Below the pieces are notes generated by a model. The model searched no databases, had not been told where the DNA came from, and worked only from the letters and a program-made list of their open reading frames with translations. The position numbers and the translations under genes were made by a program. A stretch of DNA of 64,000 nt from Legionella sp. PATHC032 (GTDB lineage Bacteria; Pseudomonadota; Gammaproteobacteria; Legionellales; Legionellaceae): NCBI RefSeq assembly GCF_026191185.1, contig NZ_JAPHOV010000001.1, positions 186,001-250,000 on the forward strand. Reading direction: 5' to 3'. Position 1 is the stretch's first letter, and every line of letters starts with the position of its first letter. This document shows positions 18,673-27,052 of this stretch, piece by piece.

Positions 18673-18735
18673 TTTTGTCAAAAATTATTTATTTGTATAT
18701 GAACTATATCAAATAGTTATATGCGGGCGTCATTA
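18673..18735. repeat. 63-base duplicated upstream segment, copy 2
   Basis: Matches 17688-17750 at 57 of 63 positions in the same orientation, and lies 70 bases upstream of the small membrane gene that starts at 18603. See copy 1. Confidence 0.85.
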
Positions 18736-18770
18736 ATGCGCTGTTTAGCAAATTTTAGAGAGATTCCTAT

Positions 18771-19241
18771 CTATTGTAATAACATCCTTTTCTGAACCCA
18801 ATACAAGATAAATGCACTGCCAAGTGCTGGAATTATTGCCAGGAATGCAAAACCAAAAAACAAGTAGGAGAGCAATAGCTCAACGAATGGTGATATAAAA
18901 ATAAGAAAAAATTCAGGAAATTTCCATATAATAAGTTGGCGAATAAAGGCATCTAAAATAAATAGTACTAATAAAGAAAGGTTACCAACATAAAACCCGA
19001 AAATAAAATAAGGATAGAGTCGCTCAGCAAAAGCTTTGCGTTTGAAAACGAATAATAAAGCAGTGGCAATAAAGGTAGACAAAAATATTAAAGTTCCGCT
19101 GAGCGTGGATTTTGGGGAGGCAAATAATGTCGATATGGAATCATCATAACCAAAAATAATGGACCAAAAAATGCTACCCAATAACCAACAAGATAACAGA
19201 TAAATAATTGCAATTGTTTCATGATGTTTTCGTTCATACAA
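18771..19241 (-). CDS. Integral membrane protein of unknown function, four helices
   Basis: A 156-residue protein with four strongly hydrophobic segments (about 10-30, 45-65, 77-100 and 120-150), short loops and a basic end (WVQKRMLLQ). It is the most upstream member of a group of small membrane and exported proteins on this strand, but 160 bases separate it from the next one, so it may have its own promoter. No motif seen, no family recognised. Confidence 0.55.
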   Translation of the reverse strand: MYERKHHETIAIIYLLSCWLLGSIFWSIIFGYDDSISTLFASPKSTLSGTLIFLSTFIATALLFVFKRKAFAERLYPYFIFGFYVGNLSLLVLFILDAFIRQLIIWKFPEFFLIFISPFVELLLSYLFFGFAFLAIIPALGSAFILYWVQKRMLLQ

Positions 19242-19409
19242 AACTCAATCAAGCCCTATTATACTTGAGTCTTTCCATATGTAATATTTCAATACAATTC
19301 TTATGAGTAAAGGTGTTCATGTGGGTTCATTAAATCCAATTGGTAAAAACGTTTTTATTTTGAACAAAAAGAGATAAAATGCCTGCTTTACAATAAATTG
19401 GGTTATCTA

Positions 19410-20108
19410 ATGACAACGCTTTACATAAAAAATTTAAGACATAATGAAGTAGCAGTCTGTCGTGCCTTATTTGAAGCTGCCGAAAAGACTGAGGAAGGAG
19501 TAAAAACCAAGAGATATGGCATTCAAATGACGGCTAATATGCCTGGTTTATGGTCTCCTCTTTCTAATTATGACATTGAGAATGATCTCAGAATGGCAAG
19601 AATTCATCGCAATGGAATAATGAGGGAAATTGGATATTTGACCGTTAATCTTGTATTTCAATTTGATAGTCTGGATGTTACAGAGTATGAAGCAAAATAT
19701 GGTATTTCAGCAAAAGACGTTTTAGAAAAAGCCGGATTTACATGCAGTAAAGATGCGGCAGGTTATTCTGAACCTGTTTCAACTTCAACAGGGTTATTAG
19801 GCCGGGAAACCAAACCAGAAAAGCCAACCCAAAGAAGTATTGTTAATACCTCATTTTTTTCTCTAAAGAGCGTGGATACAGATAAAAGATTTACCAAGTC
19901 GACAAAACCAGGAATATTATACGAAGCAAGATCCTACGGTAAAATAGAAGATGATACTTTGAAAAGCTATGGTTTTACTGAAGGACAATGGGAAAGGCAG
20001 AAAGAGGGTATCGAGAATATCGTTATTATTAAAAAACTCACCGAGAGTATTTCTCCAAGTCCAGCCGTTTTGGATGAAGCTGTTGACAATATTCCAACCC
20101 TATCCTAA
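19410..20108 (+). CDS. Unrecognised cytosolic protein, possible effector
   Basis: A 232-residue soluble protein (MTTLYIKNLRHNE...) from ATG 19410; the frame also opens with TTG at 19398. The first half is probably a compact alpha/beta domain (residues 1-115), followed by a Ser/Thr/Lys-rich linker (about 125-160) and a helical end. No signal peptide, membrane helix or catalytic motif. The context between legU1 and the isonitrile locus, and a composition like that of Legionella accessory proteins, make a translocated substrate possible but unproven. A strong hairpin follows. Confidence 0.55.
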   Translation: MTTLYIKNLRHNEVAVCRALFEAAEKTEEGVKTKRYGIQMTANMPGLWSPLSNYDIENDLRMARIHRNGIMREIGYLTVNLVFQFDSLDVTEYEAKYGISAKDVLEKAGFTCSKDAAGYSEPVSTSTGLLGRETKPEKPTQRSIVNTSFFSLKSVDTDKRFTKSTKPGILYEARSYGKIEDDTLKSYGFTEGQWERQKEGIENIVIIKKLTESISPSPAVLDEAVDNIPTLS

Positions 20109-20122
20109 GGGGCATCAATTTT

Positions 20123-20175
20123 AAAATACCGAAATTGAAAAATAATGGCTCACTATCAATCAATTTCGGTATTTT
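20123..20175. terminator. Bidirectional terminator between the 236-codon gene and the LysR gene
   Basis: A perfect 15-base inverted repeat, AAAATACCGAAATTG at 20123-20137 and its complement at 20161-20175, with a 23-base loop. A-runs on one side and T-runs on the other fit a terminator working for both convergent genes (ends at 20108 and 20237). Confidence 0.8.
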
Positions 20176-20236
20176 ATATTTTCGTAATAAATTCTGTTAA
20201 TTTAAAAAATAAGCAAAAATCATTGTAATAGCTGAA

Positions 20237-21097
20237 TTAATCAAAATAATTTTCCTTGTCATTATCGTTGCTTATGGATGATCTGATAATTTGAATGATT
20301 TTTTTACTGACGGGATTGTTGTGTTTTTCAGGCCGGTAGACAAGACAAATCTCATCTTTAAACACAGGTGCATTGCTTAATTTTTTAAGATGTTTGTAGG
20401 GATAGGTGACCCTGGTAGGTAGAATGCCATACCCAAGACCTAAGGCCGTTAGTTTGGCTACCACTTCAAGACTGGTAGAATTAATCACGCCATTGAAAGT
20501 GACCTTTTTGCACATTTTTTTAAGGATATATTGCGATTGGGCAAGTTTTCTATCATAAATCAGTTTATTTTGTGCGTCATTGGCATAAAAGACGGTCACT
20601 TCATCCGTAGATAGCTTTATTATAACGAGATCAGGGTGTTGTATAGGGTTAACAACAATACCAAAATCTGCTTCCCAACTGATCACTTTTTCAGTCATCT
20701 CTCTTGAGTGGCCATGAATAAAATTAACGCCAAGCCCAGGATAGTTCACTTGCAGTTTTGGCATAAAGTACTGGAGAGTGTAAAGCGCGACGGAAGGGTG
20801 AAGAGCGATGGTATAGTTTCCCTGAACAAAACCTGATTCAGGATTCGCTATGTTTTGCACTTGCTCCCATTCATATAATAGGCGATGAGAGCGCCGCTTA
20901 AACTCCTCTCCAAGTTTCGTTAGCTGGATTCCATTTTTAAGCCTGATAAATAGGAGGCCGCCAAGTTTGTTTTCCAATCTTTTTATGGAATAACTTAGCG
21001 CGGGTTGAGATATCCCAATAATTTCAGAAGCTCTTGTCATATTGAGCGTATCACTGGCCGCTATGAAGTACTTTATATCATCTAACAATAAAGACAT
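20237..21097 (-). CDS. LysR-family transcriptional regulator of the isonitrile operon
   Basis: A 286-residue LysR-type regulator. The winged helix-turn-helix is at about residues 1-62 (FIAASDTLNMTRASEIIGISQPALSYSIKRLENKLGGLLFIR, then LTKLGEEF). The effector-binding domain spans about 88-280 and is slightly short. It is divergent from pvcA with 110 bases between the starts, and the intergenic region contains a 25-base palindrome, so it very likely controls the pvc operon and itself. The ligand could be an aromatic amino acid or the pathway product; the sequence does not say which. Confidence 0.9.
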   Translation of the reverse strand: MSLLLDDIKYFIAASDTLNMTRASEIIGISQPALSYSIKRLENKLGGLLFIRLKNGIQLTKLGEEFKRRSHRLLYEWEQVQNIANPESGFVQGNYTIALHPSVALYTLQYFMPKLQVNYPGLGVNFIHGHSREMTEKVISWEADFGIVVNPIQHPDLVIIKLSTDEVTVFYANDAQNKLIYDRKLAQSQYILKKMCKKVTFNGVINSTSLEVVAKLTALGLGYGILPTRVTYPYKHLKKLSNAPVFKDEICLVYRPEKHNNPVSKKIIQIIRSSISNDNDKENYFD

Positions 21098-21140
21098 AAC
21101 TTATTAACTCAATTTTATGTATAAATAAAATTTATCACAA

Positions 21141-21165
21141 TAATTAAAATAAATCATTTTAATTA
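21141..21165. promoter_or_regulatory. Palindromic LysR-type operator in the divergent promoter
   Basis: TAATTAAAAT at 21141-21150 and its exact complement at 21156-21165 form a perfect 10-base inverted repeat with five bases between. It lies midway between the divergent starts of the LysR gene (21097) and pvcA (21208), and includes T-N11-A patterns that LysR proteins bind. Confidence 0.65.
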
Positions 21166-21207
21166 TCTGTTGAAGATCTGTACTCTCTTTTTCAGGAGGG
21201 AAGGACA

Positions 21208-22245
21208 ATGAAAAATACAGCGTTTTTAATTACAGAGAATCATTACCCTAAAGATTATGTACTTAAAGAGTCATCCGATAGTGACTCTGCTATGGGAATA
21301 GCCAAAAGAATATTAGCGGAAGTAATGATTTTTCGCCGTGTCCCGGAAGCCATTAGCTTATGCGGCGCCGGATGTCAAAACTGCGCTTCACCTCATTTGC
21401 CAAAAATTATCTCGGCGGTTAAAAAGAATGAACCGGTTACTTTTATATTGCCGGCCTTTCCGGGCAAGTCCCCCAACCCTGAAAAAGTTCTGGGTCCCCT
21501 GCCAGATCATGCGGAGCGCCTCTCTCTTAATTTTTTAGGAACACTTTGTCGGCGAATAAAAACATTTTATACCCCAGGAATTAAAATAATTCTGTGTTCC
21601 GATGGACGGGTTTTTAGTGATGTGGTTGGAATGAATGAAAGTGATGTCACAGCTTACCAGGTTGAGCTGGATAGGCTTATAAAAGAAATGTCCCTTGCAG
21701 ACCTGTCCATTTTTAATCTTGATTATTTTTATAAAGATCTTCATTTTGTCCAAATGCGTGACGAACTCATGAAAAGCTATGGACAGTCCCTGGATTTTCT
21801 TAAACACAAGATTCGTAATGGTGCGAAACCATCTGCAAGCCTCGATGAACAAGAAACCAATCGTATGTATAGCGGAATCACGCGTTTTTTATTTGAAGAT
21901 GCCATGCATGCCGGTCAAACCAAAAGTCGTACTGCTATTCAAAAGGAATCTCGTTCTAAAGCCTATGAGGTTATCAGAAGAAGTAATGCCTGGAGCGCGC
22001 TCATTTCTGAACGTTTTCCCAATGCGGTTCGACTGTCTATTCATCCACAAACCTGTGGCTCAAAAAAATTAGGAATCCGTTTAATAGGTAATGAAAGCTG
22101 GATGACCCCTTGGCATGGTGTTGCCGTTGAAAGCAAGAAGGGTTATGCCTTACTGAAACGCTCGGAAGCTGAAGCTTTAGGTGCAAAATTAATTTGCTCC
22201 TCTGATGGTCGGTACAGTCATTATCAATTGATGGCAGAGGTATGA
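21208..22245 (+). CDS. pvcA: Isonitrile (isocyanide) synthase, PvcA/DIT1 family
   Basis: A 345-residue enzyme of the PvcA/IsnA/Dit1 family, which turns the amino group of tyrosine or tryptophan into an isonitrile using ribulose-5-phosphate as the carbon donor. Family hallmarks are visible: FILPAFPGKSPNPEKVLGPLPDHAERLSLNFLG (about residues 75-108), IILCSDGRVFSDVVGM (about 126-141), RLSIHPQTCGSKKLGIRL (about 272-289) and TPWHGVAV near the end. A strong AGGAGGG precedes the ATG. It is the first gene of a five-gene coupled operon (next start one base after its stop). A Cys-rich segment (CGAGCQNC, about 52-59) is an unusual feature near the N-terminus. Confidence 0.93.
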   Translation: MKNTAFLITENHYPKDYVLKESSDSDSAMGIAKRILAEVMIFRRVPEAISLCGAGCQNCASPHLPKIISAVKKNEPVTFILPAFPGKSPNPEKVLGPLPDHAERLSLNFLGTLCRRIKTFYTPGIKIILCSDGRVFSDVVGMNESDVTAYQVELDRLIKEMSLADLSIFNLDYFYKDLHFVQMRDELMKSYGQSLDFLKHKIRNGAKPSASLDEQETNRMYSGITRFLFEDAMHAGQTKSRTAIQKESRSKAYEVIRRSNAWSALISERFPNAVRLSIHPQTCGSKKLGIRLIGNESWMTPWHGVAVESKKGYALLKRSEAEALGAKLICSSDGRYSHYQLMAEV

Positions 22246-22246
22246 T

Positions 22247-23083
22247 ATGAATTATAAAGTGACTCCTATAAAACCATTTGGTGTACTCCTGAAGCCTATG
22301 AACGAACAGATGAAAGTGACTGATGTCGATATAGAGAACTTACGTCATTTATTTGCCAAGAATCAACTTGTTGTATTAAGGGGTTTTGACGCATTTCAGA
22401 ATGCCGAGGATTTTTCTAACTATTGCGAGTTATGGGGGGAAGTTAGCCTTTGGCCATTTGGCAAGGTGCTTGAGTTAATCGAGCAAGAAGACCCGGAAGA
22501 CCACATTTTTGATCATAGTTACATGCCCCTGCATTGGGATGGTATGTATCGACCCCACGTGCCTGAATATCAGATTTTTCATTGTGTCAAAGCGCCTTTG
22601 TCTGGACAAGGAGGAAGGACCACTTTTTCAAACACCATTTTAGCGTTAGAGTTTGCCTCCTCTGAAGTCAAAGAATTTTGGAATAAGGTGACCGGTACCT
22701 ATCAAAGAAAAATGGAATTTTATAACAGCAAGACGGTATCCCCAATTATCACTAAGCATCCTCAAAAGGATTTTTCAGTTATTCGTTACAATGAACCACC
22801 CTCAGTAGATAAAGGTCATTTTGTAAATCCACCCGATATTGAATTTACCGGGATTGGCCAGGATGAGTTGGATTTCTTCCACCGAAGCTTAGAAAAAGCT
22901 CTTTATTCACAAGATAATTTCTATGCCCATGAGTGGCAAACCGGGGATATCGTCATCGCAGATAATTTCTCGCTATTACATGGTAGAGAAGGATTCGTAT
23001 CCAAGTCGCCTCGTCATATCCAACGCGTTCATGTTTTGAGTAATCCGCCTTTTGATAACCCTGGTCTGGAGTCTTATGAATGA
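22247..23083 (+). CDS. pvcB: Fe(II)/2-oxoglutarate-dependent oxygenase, PvcB family
   Basis: A 278-residue TauD-fold oxygenase. The iron facial triad is visible: His96 and Asp98 (PLHWDGMY) and the distal His245 (SLLHGREGF), with a 2-oxoglutarate-binding Arg expected near the C-terminus (RHIQRVH). In known isonitrile pathways the PvcB homolog desaturates or oxidatively decarboxylates the PvcA product to a vinyl isonitrile, or forms the precursor of the paerucumarin coumarin. The start lies one base after the pvcA stop, and its end overlaps the next gene (ATGA), so translation is coupled through the operon. Confidence 0.92.
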   Translation: MNYKVTPIKPFGVLLKPMNEQMKVTDVDIENLRHLFAKNQLVVLRGFDAFQNAEDFSNYCELWGEVSLWPFGKVLELIEQEDPEDHIFDHSYMPLHWDGMYRPHVPEYQIFHCVKAPLSGQGGRTTFSNTILALEFASSEVKEFWNKVTGTYQRKMEFYNSKTVSPIITKHPQKDFSVIRYNEPPSVDKGHFVNPPDIEFTGIGQDELDFFHRSLEKALYSQDNFYAHEWQTGDIVIADNFSLLHGREGFVSKSPRHIQRVHVLSNPPFDNPGLESYE

Positions 23084-24525
23084 GAGGGCAAGTTGCAGAC
23101 GTTGTGATTGCTGGCGCGGGTCCAGTAGGCCTTATGTGTGCCTATCTGGGACAACTTTGTGGTATCCATACTGTTATTGTCGATAAGTCTGATGGTCCTT
23201 TAGAGGTCGGTAGAGCGGATGCCCTTAACGCGCGCACTTTACAACTTCTTGAATTAGTCGATCTATTTGATGAACTTTATCCTTTAGGAAAAACCTGCAA
23301 TACCAGTTCTGTATGGGCAAACGGACAATTCATTTCCCGACAATCGTCATGGTGGGAGGAATTAGAAGGTTGTTTGCATAAACATTTCCTTATGCTTGGT
23401 CAATCCTATGTAGAAAAATTGTTGGATGAGAAACTGAAAGAGACTGCAACAGCAGTAAAACGCTCAACAGCGATTGTCAACATCGAGACTAATGAAGAGG
23501 GATGTCTCACCACCCTTGTCAATGGAGAGCGAATTCAGTCACGCTACGTCATCGGAGCAGATGGCTCCCGTTCCTTTGTTCGCGATCATTTTGCAATACC
23601 TTTTGAGATCATACGGCCACCAATTATATGGGCGGTCATCGATGGTATTATTGACAGCGATTTTCCAAAAGTCCAGGAAATCATTGTATTTCAGGCAGAA
23701 ACGTCAGATGTGGCCTGGATTCCAAGAGAAGGGAAAATCGACAGGTTTTACGTAAGAATGGATACTAAAAACTTTACCTTGCAGGAAGCAATGGACAAAA
23801 TTAACCATGCCATGCGGCCTCATTCCTTAAATTTTAAGGACATTGTCTGGTTTTCACAGTTTTCGGTTAAAGAATCTGTAGCAGAGCATTTTTTCATTCA
23901 AGATCGCATTTTTCTTGCTGGTGACGCATGCCATATTCATTCAGTAAACGGTGGGCAGGGCCTCAACACAGGTCTTGGAGATGCTTTTAATCTCATGTGG
24001 AAGTTGCACATGGTCATGCATTTTGGTGCCCCCAAAGAGCTTTTGCACAGTTATGAAAACGAGCGTAAACCAGTAGCTCACGATGTGATAGAGACTTCAG
24101 GGGAGCTTGTGCGTTCGACCAAATATTCCCTTAATGGAACCCACGCCCAAGACTACGTAAGGATTGTGCAAAAACGCGCAGGGTATATCACCGGGATGGG
24201 GATTCGTTATGGAGAATCAGGTTTGCGTGGCTCTCGGCTTTTTGATTTTGAAATTTTTAACGGCATCGCCAAAACACGACTTTACTCTCTTCTGGATTAT
24301 ATGAAATTCACCTTGCTTATCTTTGGTGATCGTGAAGTCGGGCTGCAGCCTCCAGAGTTTATAAAAGTCATTCAAATATATCCACATCAATGCCAGCAAA
24401 GTTTTTGGACCAATAACACCCACTATGCAAACGAGGCCATTTTAGTAAGACCTGACTCCTACATTCAAGACGCGGTGCCACTAGATAAAATGGAGTCCAT
24501 ATTTGAGATGGCGTGGTTATGCTGA
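23080..24525 (+). CDS. Class A FAD-dependent monooxygenase (aromatic hydroxylase type)
   Basis: A 481-residue flavoprotein of the p-hydroxybenzoate hydroxylase/UbiH class. It shows the dinucleotide motif VIAGAGPVGLMCA (about 9-21), the DG motif GADGSRSFVRD (about 158-168) and the GD motif FLAGDACHIHSVNGGQGLNTGLGDAFNLMWKL (about 281-312). A C-terminal thioredoxin-like domain of the phenol hydroxylase kind seems shortened. It probably hydroxylates the aromatic ring of the isonitrile intermediate with NAD(P)H and oxygen. This differs from P. aeruginosa PvcC, a two-component HpaB-type hydroxylase, so the Legionella-type pathway should give a different product. It overlaps pvcB and the MFS gene. 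Confidence 0.9.
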   Translation: MRGQVADVVIAGAGPVGLMCAYLGQLCGIHTVIVDKSDGPLEVGRADALNARTLQLLELVDLFDELYPLGKTCNTSSVWANGQFISRQSSWWEELEGCLHKHFLMLGQSYVEKLLDEKLKETATAVKRSTAIVNIETNEEGCLTTLVNGERIQSRYVIGADGSRSFVRDHFAIPFEIIRPPIIWAVIDGIIDSDFPKVQEIIVFQAETSDVAWIPREGKIDRFYVRMDTKNFTLQEAMDKINHAMRPHSLNFKDIVWFSQFSVKESVAEHFFIQDRIFLAGDACHIHSVNGGQGLNTGLGDAFNLMWKLHMVMHFGAPKELLHSYENERKPVAHDVIETSGELVRSTKYSLNGTHAQDYVRIVQKRAGYITGMGIRYGESGLRGSRLFDFEIFNGIAKTRLYSLLDYMKFTLLIFGDREVGLQPPEFIKVIQIYPHQCQQSFWTNNTHYANEAILVRPDSYIQDAVPLDKMESIFEMAWLC

Positions 24526-25664
24526 AAAAGCTGATTTTCTTGGCAATAGGAATGTTTACAGTAGGCTGCAACACATTTCTGATTGCTGGCCTTCTTCCTC
24601 AAATAGGCCAAACGATTGAGCAACCTGTTGCAGTAGTTGGGCAAGGCGTGAGTTTATTCAGTTTGACTTATCTGCTTTCAGCACCACTTTTTTCAATTCT
24701 CTTTGCTGATAAGCCGGTAAAACGCATTATTCAGCTTGCACTGGCTCTGTTCCTATTTGGCAATTTAATAACACTATTTTCTGGAAATATCGTGCTGTTT
24801 TTAATTGGAAGGTCTGTTGCAGGAGCAGGTACCGGGATCTTTACTCCCTTATGTATCAGCATTGCAGTTTATTTTGTCAGCCCATCTGCCAAGGGGCGTG
24901 TTTTAAGTTGTGTCTGGGGTGCTAACAGTGCAGGTGTAGTATTTGGTGTCCCTGCTGGACTCTACCTGTCTTCAATGTTTAATTGGCAACTATCGATTAC
25001 CTGTCTTGTTGCTTTAAGCTTGGTTGCATTAATTGGTTTTTCATTGCAAAACACTGATATAAGATTACCCAAGTCTCCGTCATTTGGACTCAGACTGCGC
25101 CTTATACTCGATCCAAAAACGCTCTCGGTGATTGGAGTCACTTGTTTTACCGCTGTAGGCAGTTTGGGACTATATTCGTATGTCACCTTGATTCAATCAG
25201 GATCCCCTAATTCACTCAGCATGACCTTATTGAGTTGGGGAGTGGGAGGATTCTTGGGAAGCTCACTGATTGGGGTTATTATCGATAGAACAGGTAAACC
25301 ACGGGTTATTATGGCCTTAATTTTAGCAGGTCTTATGCTTGCTCTAATTGCAATACCATTCACCAAGAGCTTGCCTTACCTGGGATTAATCCCTTTTTTT
25401 ATGTGGGGTGCTTTCGGCTGGGCTATAGCGACTCCCCAGCAACACATTTTATATGAATTACATGAAAATCAGGGAACCATCCTGGCTGCTATCAATTCAT
25501 CGGCCTTGGGGTTGGGATCGGCTTTGGGCACGCTGCTTGGTGGCCTAATCATTTCTTACGGATTCAGGGACATCTACCTCCCTTTTCCTGCCGCAATGTT
25601 ACTACTCTGCGTATTGATAGGTCAGCTAATAATTAACAATTCAAATAAGGTAAATAATACATGA
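24519..25664 (+). CDS. MFS transporter, probable exporter of the isonitrile product
   Basis: A 12-helix major facilitator of about 381 residues from ATG 24519, which overlaps the upstream stop (ATGCTGA); GTG 24513 is an alternative. The pattern is that of drug/sugar efflux DHA1 carriers: GRSVAGAGTGIFTPLCIS (motif C-like, about 92-109), SAKGRVLSCVWGANSAGVVFGVPAGLYL and a second half with IDRTGKPRV. Its place between biosynthetic genes in a coupled operon argues for export of the product or self-protection. Uptake of the returning metal-bound compound is a less likely alternative. Confidence 0.88.
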   Translation: MLKKLIFLAIGMFTVGCNTFLIAGLLPQIGQTIEQPVAVVGQGVSLFSLTYLLSAPLFSILFADKPVKRIIQLALALFLFGNLITLFSGNIVLFLIGRSVAGAGTGIFTPLCISIAVYFVSPSAKGRVLSCVWGANSAGVVFGVPAGLYLSSMFNWQLSITCLVALSLVALIGFSLQNTDIRLPKSPSFGLRLRLILDPKTLSVIGVTCFTAVGSLGLYSYVTLIQSGSPNSLSMTLLSWGVGGFLGSSLIGVIIDRTGKPRVIMALILAGLMLALIAIPFTKSLPYLGLIPFFMWGAFGWAIATPQQHILYELHENQGTILAAINSSALGLGSALGTLLGGLIISYGFRDIYLPFPAAMLLLCVLIGQLIINNSNKVNNT

Positions 25665-26893
25665 ACAGACCCGTTGTCCTCGTTGACCCATTATCATCAG
25701 GAATAGAATTGGCCCCTGCCTTTAAGGCTCGGGGGATACCTGCTATTGCAATCACGCTTAAACATCCGGATTGGATTGGGTTTGGAGCAACAATGCAAAC
25801 CTCCGACTTTGTCGAGATTATTCCAGACCAACCAAATCTTGTGGAGGTGCTTCGAAAATACGACCCTCTTGCTATTATTCCCGGCACCGAGGAAGGCGTT
25901 CCTCTCGCAGAAGCTTTGGCCATCGCTCTAACGCCACAGTTTGCCAATGATCCTGAAAAATCACAGAATAGATTACACAAGGCTCTGATGCAGGAAGCGT
26001 TGCAGAAAGCAGGAGTTCCTGCTCTCAAGACGCTCAATACGGCATCCGAAAATGAAGTTGAATCCTGGATTAGAGCAAACGGATTAATTGATTCTCCACT
26101 TATAATCAAACCCCCGGTATCAGCCGGCAGTGATAAGGTTTTTCACATTCCGGCCAAAGGGGAGTGGAAAAAAGCGTTCAACCAGGTTTTATCCGAGCCA
26201 TCTAAAATTACCGGGAAAAATAATGAAACCGTTGTTGTACAAGAGCAAGCAATAGGAACAGAATTTGCTGTAGGTACGGTGAGTGCCAATGGAAAACACT
26301 ATTTAGCGCATTTAATCCAATACAATAAAACGTTCTTTAATAATCGCAAAACGGTTTACGACTATGTTGAATTCGTACCTTATCGTGAAGAAATGTATGG
26401 TGAATTATTTAAGTATACGCAAAAAGCATTAGATGCCTTGGGAATTCGCTGGGGAGCCGCTCACAATGAAATCATGCTCACTAAGGACGGGCCTCGCCTC
26501 ATAGAAACAGGCGCCAGAATGTGCGGTGGTCCAGTGGTTGGCTTTGCTCGAGAAGCGACCGGTAGTAGTCAAGCCGATAAATTAGTGGAGATTTATGTTG
26601 ATGGGGATGTTTTAACCAAAGAATACGTATTTAAAAAAACGGTTGTGCCAGTTTTTTTGAAATCACCCGCAAAAGGCAAAATATCAAATGCGGAAGCCTT
26701 CGCCGACATTTCTAAATTACCGACATTTCTTAACAAGCACCTTTGGTTTAAAAATGGTGACCCTGTTCCACAAACAGTGGATTATCTAACGAGTATTGGA
26801 ATTATTGGGTTGGCTGGGGACCGCACGTCCATTTTATTGGATTACGAAAAAATTCGAAGCATGGAGTCGAAATTAGTTATCCAGACACTTTAG
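25661..26893 (+). CDS. ATP-grasp ligase, probable amide-forming enzyme of the isonitrile pathway
   Basis: A 410-residue ATP-grasp enzyme. The N-terminal pre-ATP domain (residues 1-100) is followed by the grasp core: LIIKPPVSAGSDKVFHI (about 147-163, the phosphate-binding loop), VVVQEQAIGTEFAVGTVSANGKH (about 189-211) and the metal-binding WGAAHNEIMLTKDGPRLIETGARMCGG (about 266-292). The style is that of L-amino acid ligases and CARNS-like enzymes, which join an amino acid to a second amine or acid via an acyl phosphate. It overlaps the MFS stop (ATGA) and ends the operon. The likely role is to couple the oxidised aromatic isonitrile to an amino acid; substrates are inferred, not seen. Confidence 0.85.
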   Translation: MNRPVVLVDPLSSGIELAPAFKARGIPAIAITLKHPDWIGFGATMQTSDFVEIIPDQPNLVEVLRKYDPLAIIPGTEEGVPLAEALAIALTPQFANDPEKSQNRLHKALMQEALQKAGVPALKTLNTASENEVESWIRANGLIDSPLIIKPPVSAGSDKVFHIPAKGEWKKAFNQVLSEPSKITGKNNETVVVQEQAIGTEFAVGTVSANGKHYLAHLIQYNKTFFNNRKTVYDYVEFVPYREEMYGELFKYTQKALDALGIRWGAAHNEIMLTKDGPRLIETGARMCGGPVVGFAREATGSSQADKLVEIYVDGDVLTKEYVFKKTVVPVFLKSPAKGKISNAEAFADISKLPTFLNKHLWFKNGDPVPQTVDYLTSIGIIGLAGDRTSILLDYEKIRSMESKLVIQTL

Positions 26894-26914
26894 AGTTTCT
26901 ATTGCTGGACTACT

Positions 26915-26939
26915 ACCATTGAAATATTTTTTCAATGGT
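26915..26939. terminator. Hairpin after the isonitrile operon
   Basis: ACCATTGAAA at 26915-26924 and its exact complement at 26930-26939 form a ten-base stem with a five-base loop, 20 bases after the ATP-grasp stop. The T-tract is weak, so read-through into the methyltransferase gene is possible. Confidence 0.6.
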
Positions 26940-27052
26940 TTGAATTATTATAGTCACTTGAATTTTAAATGACTGACCTATTGCCTAATAAACAAGGAGT
27001 CCATTGATTACAAATTTGCCTATACTTATATTATTTATTTTAAAAATAAAAA

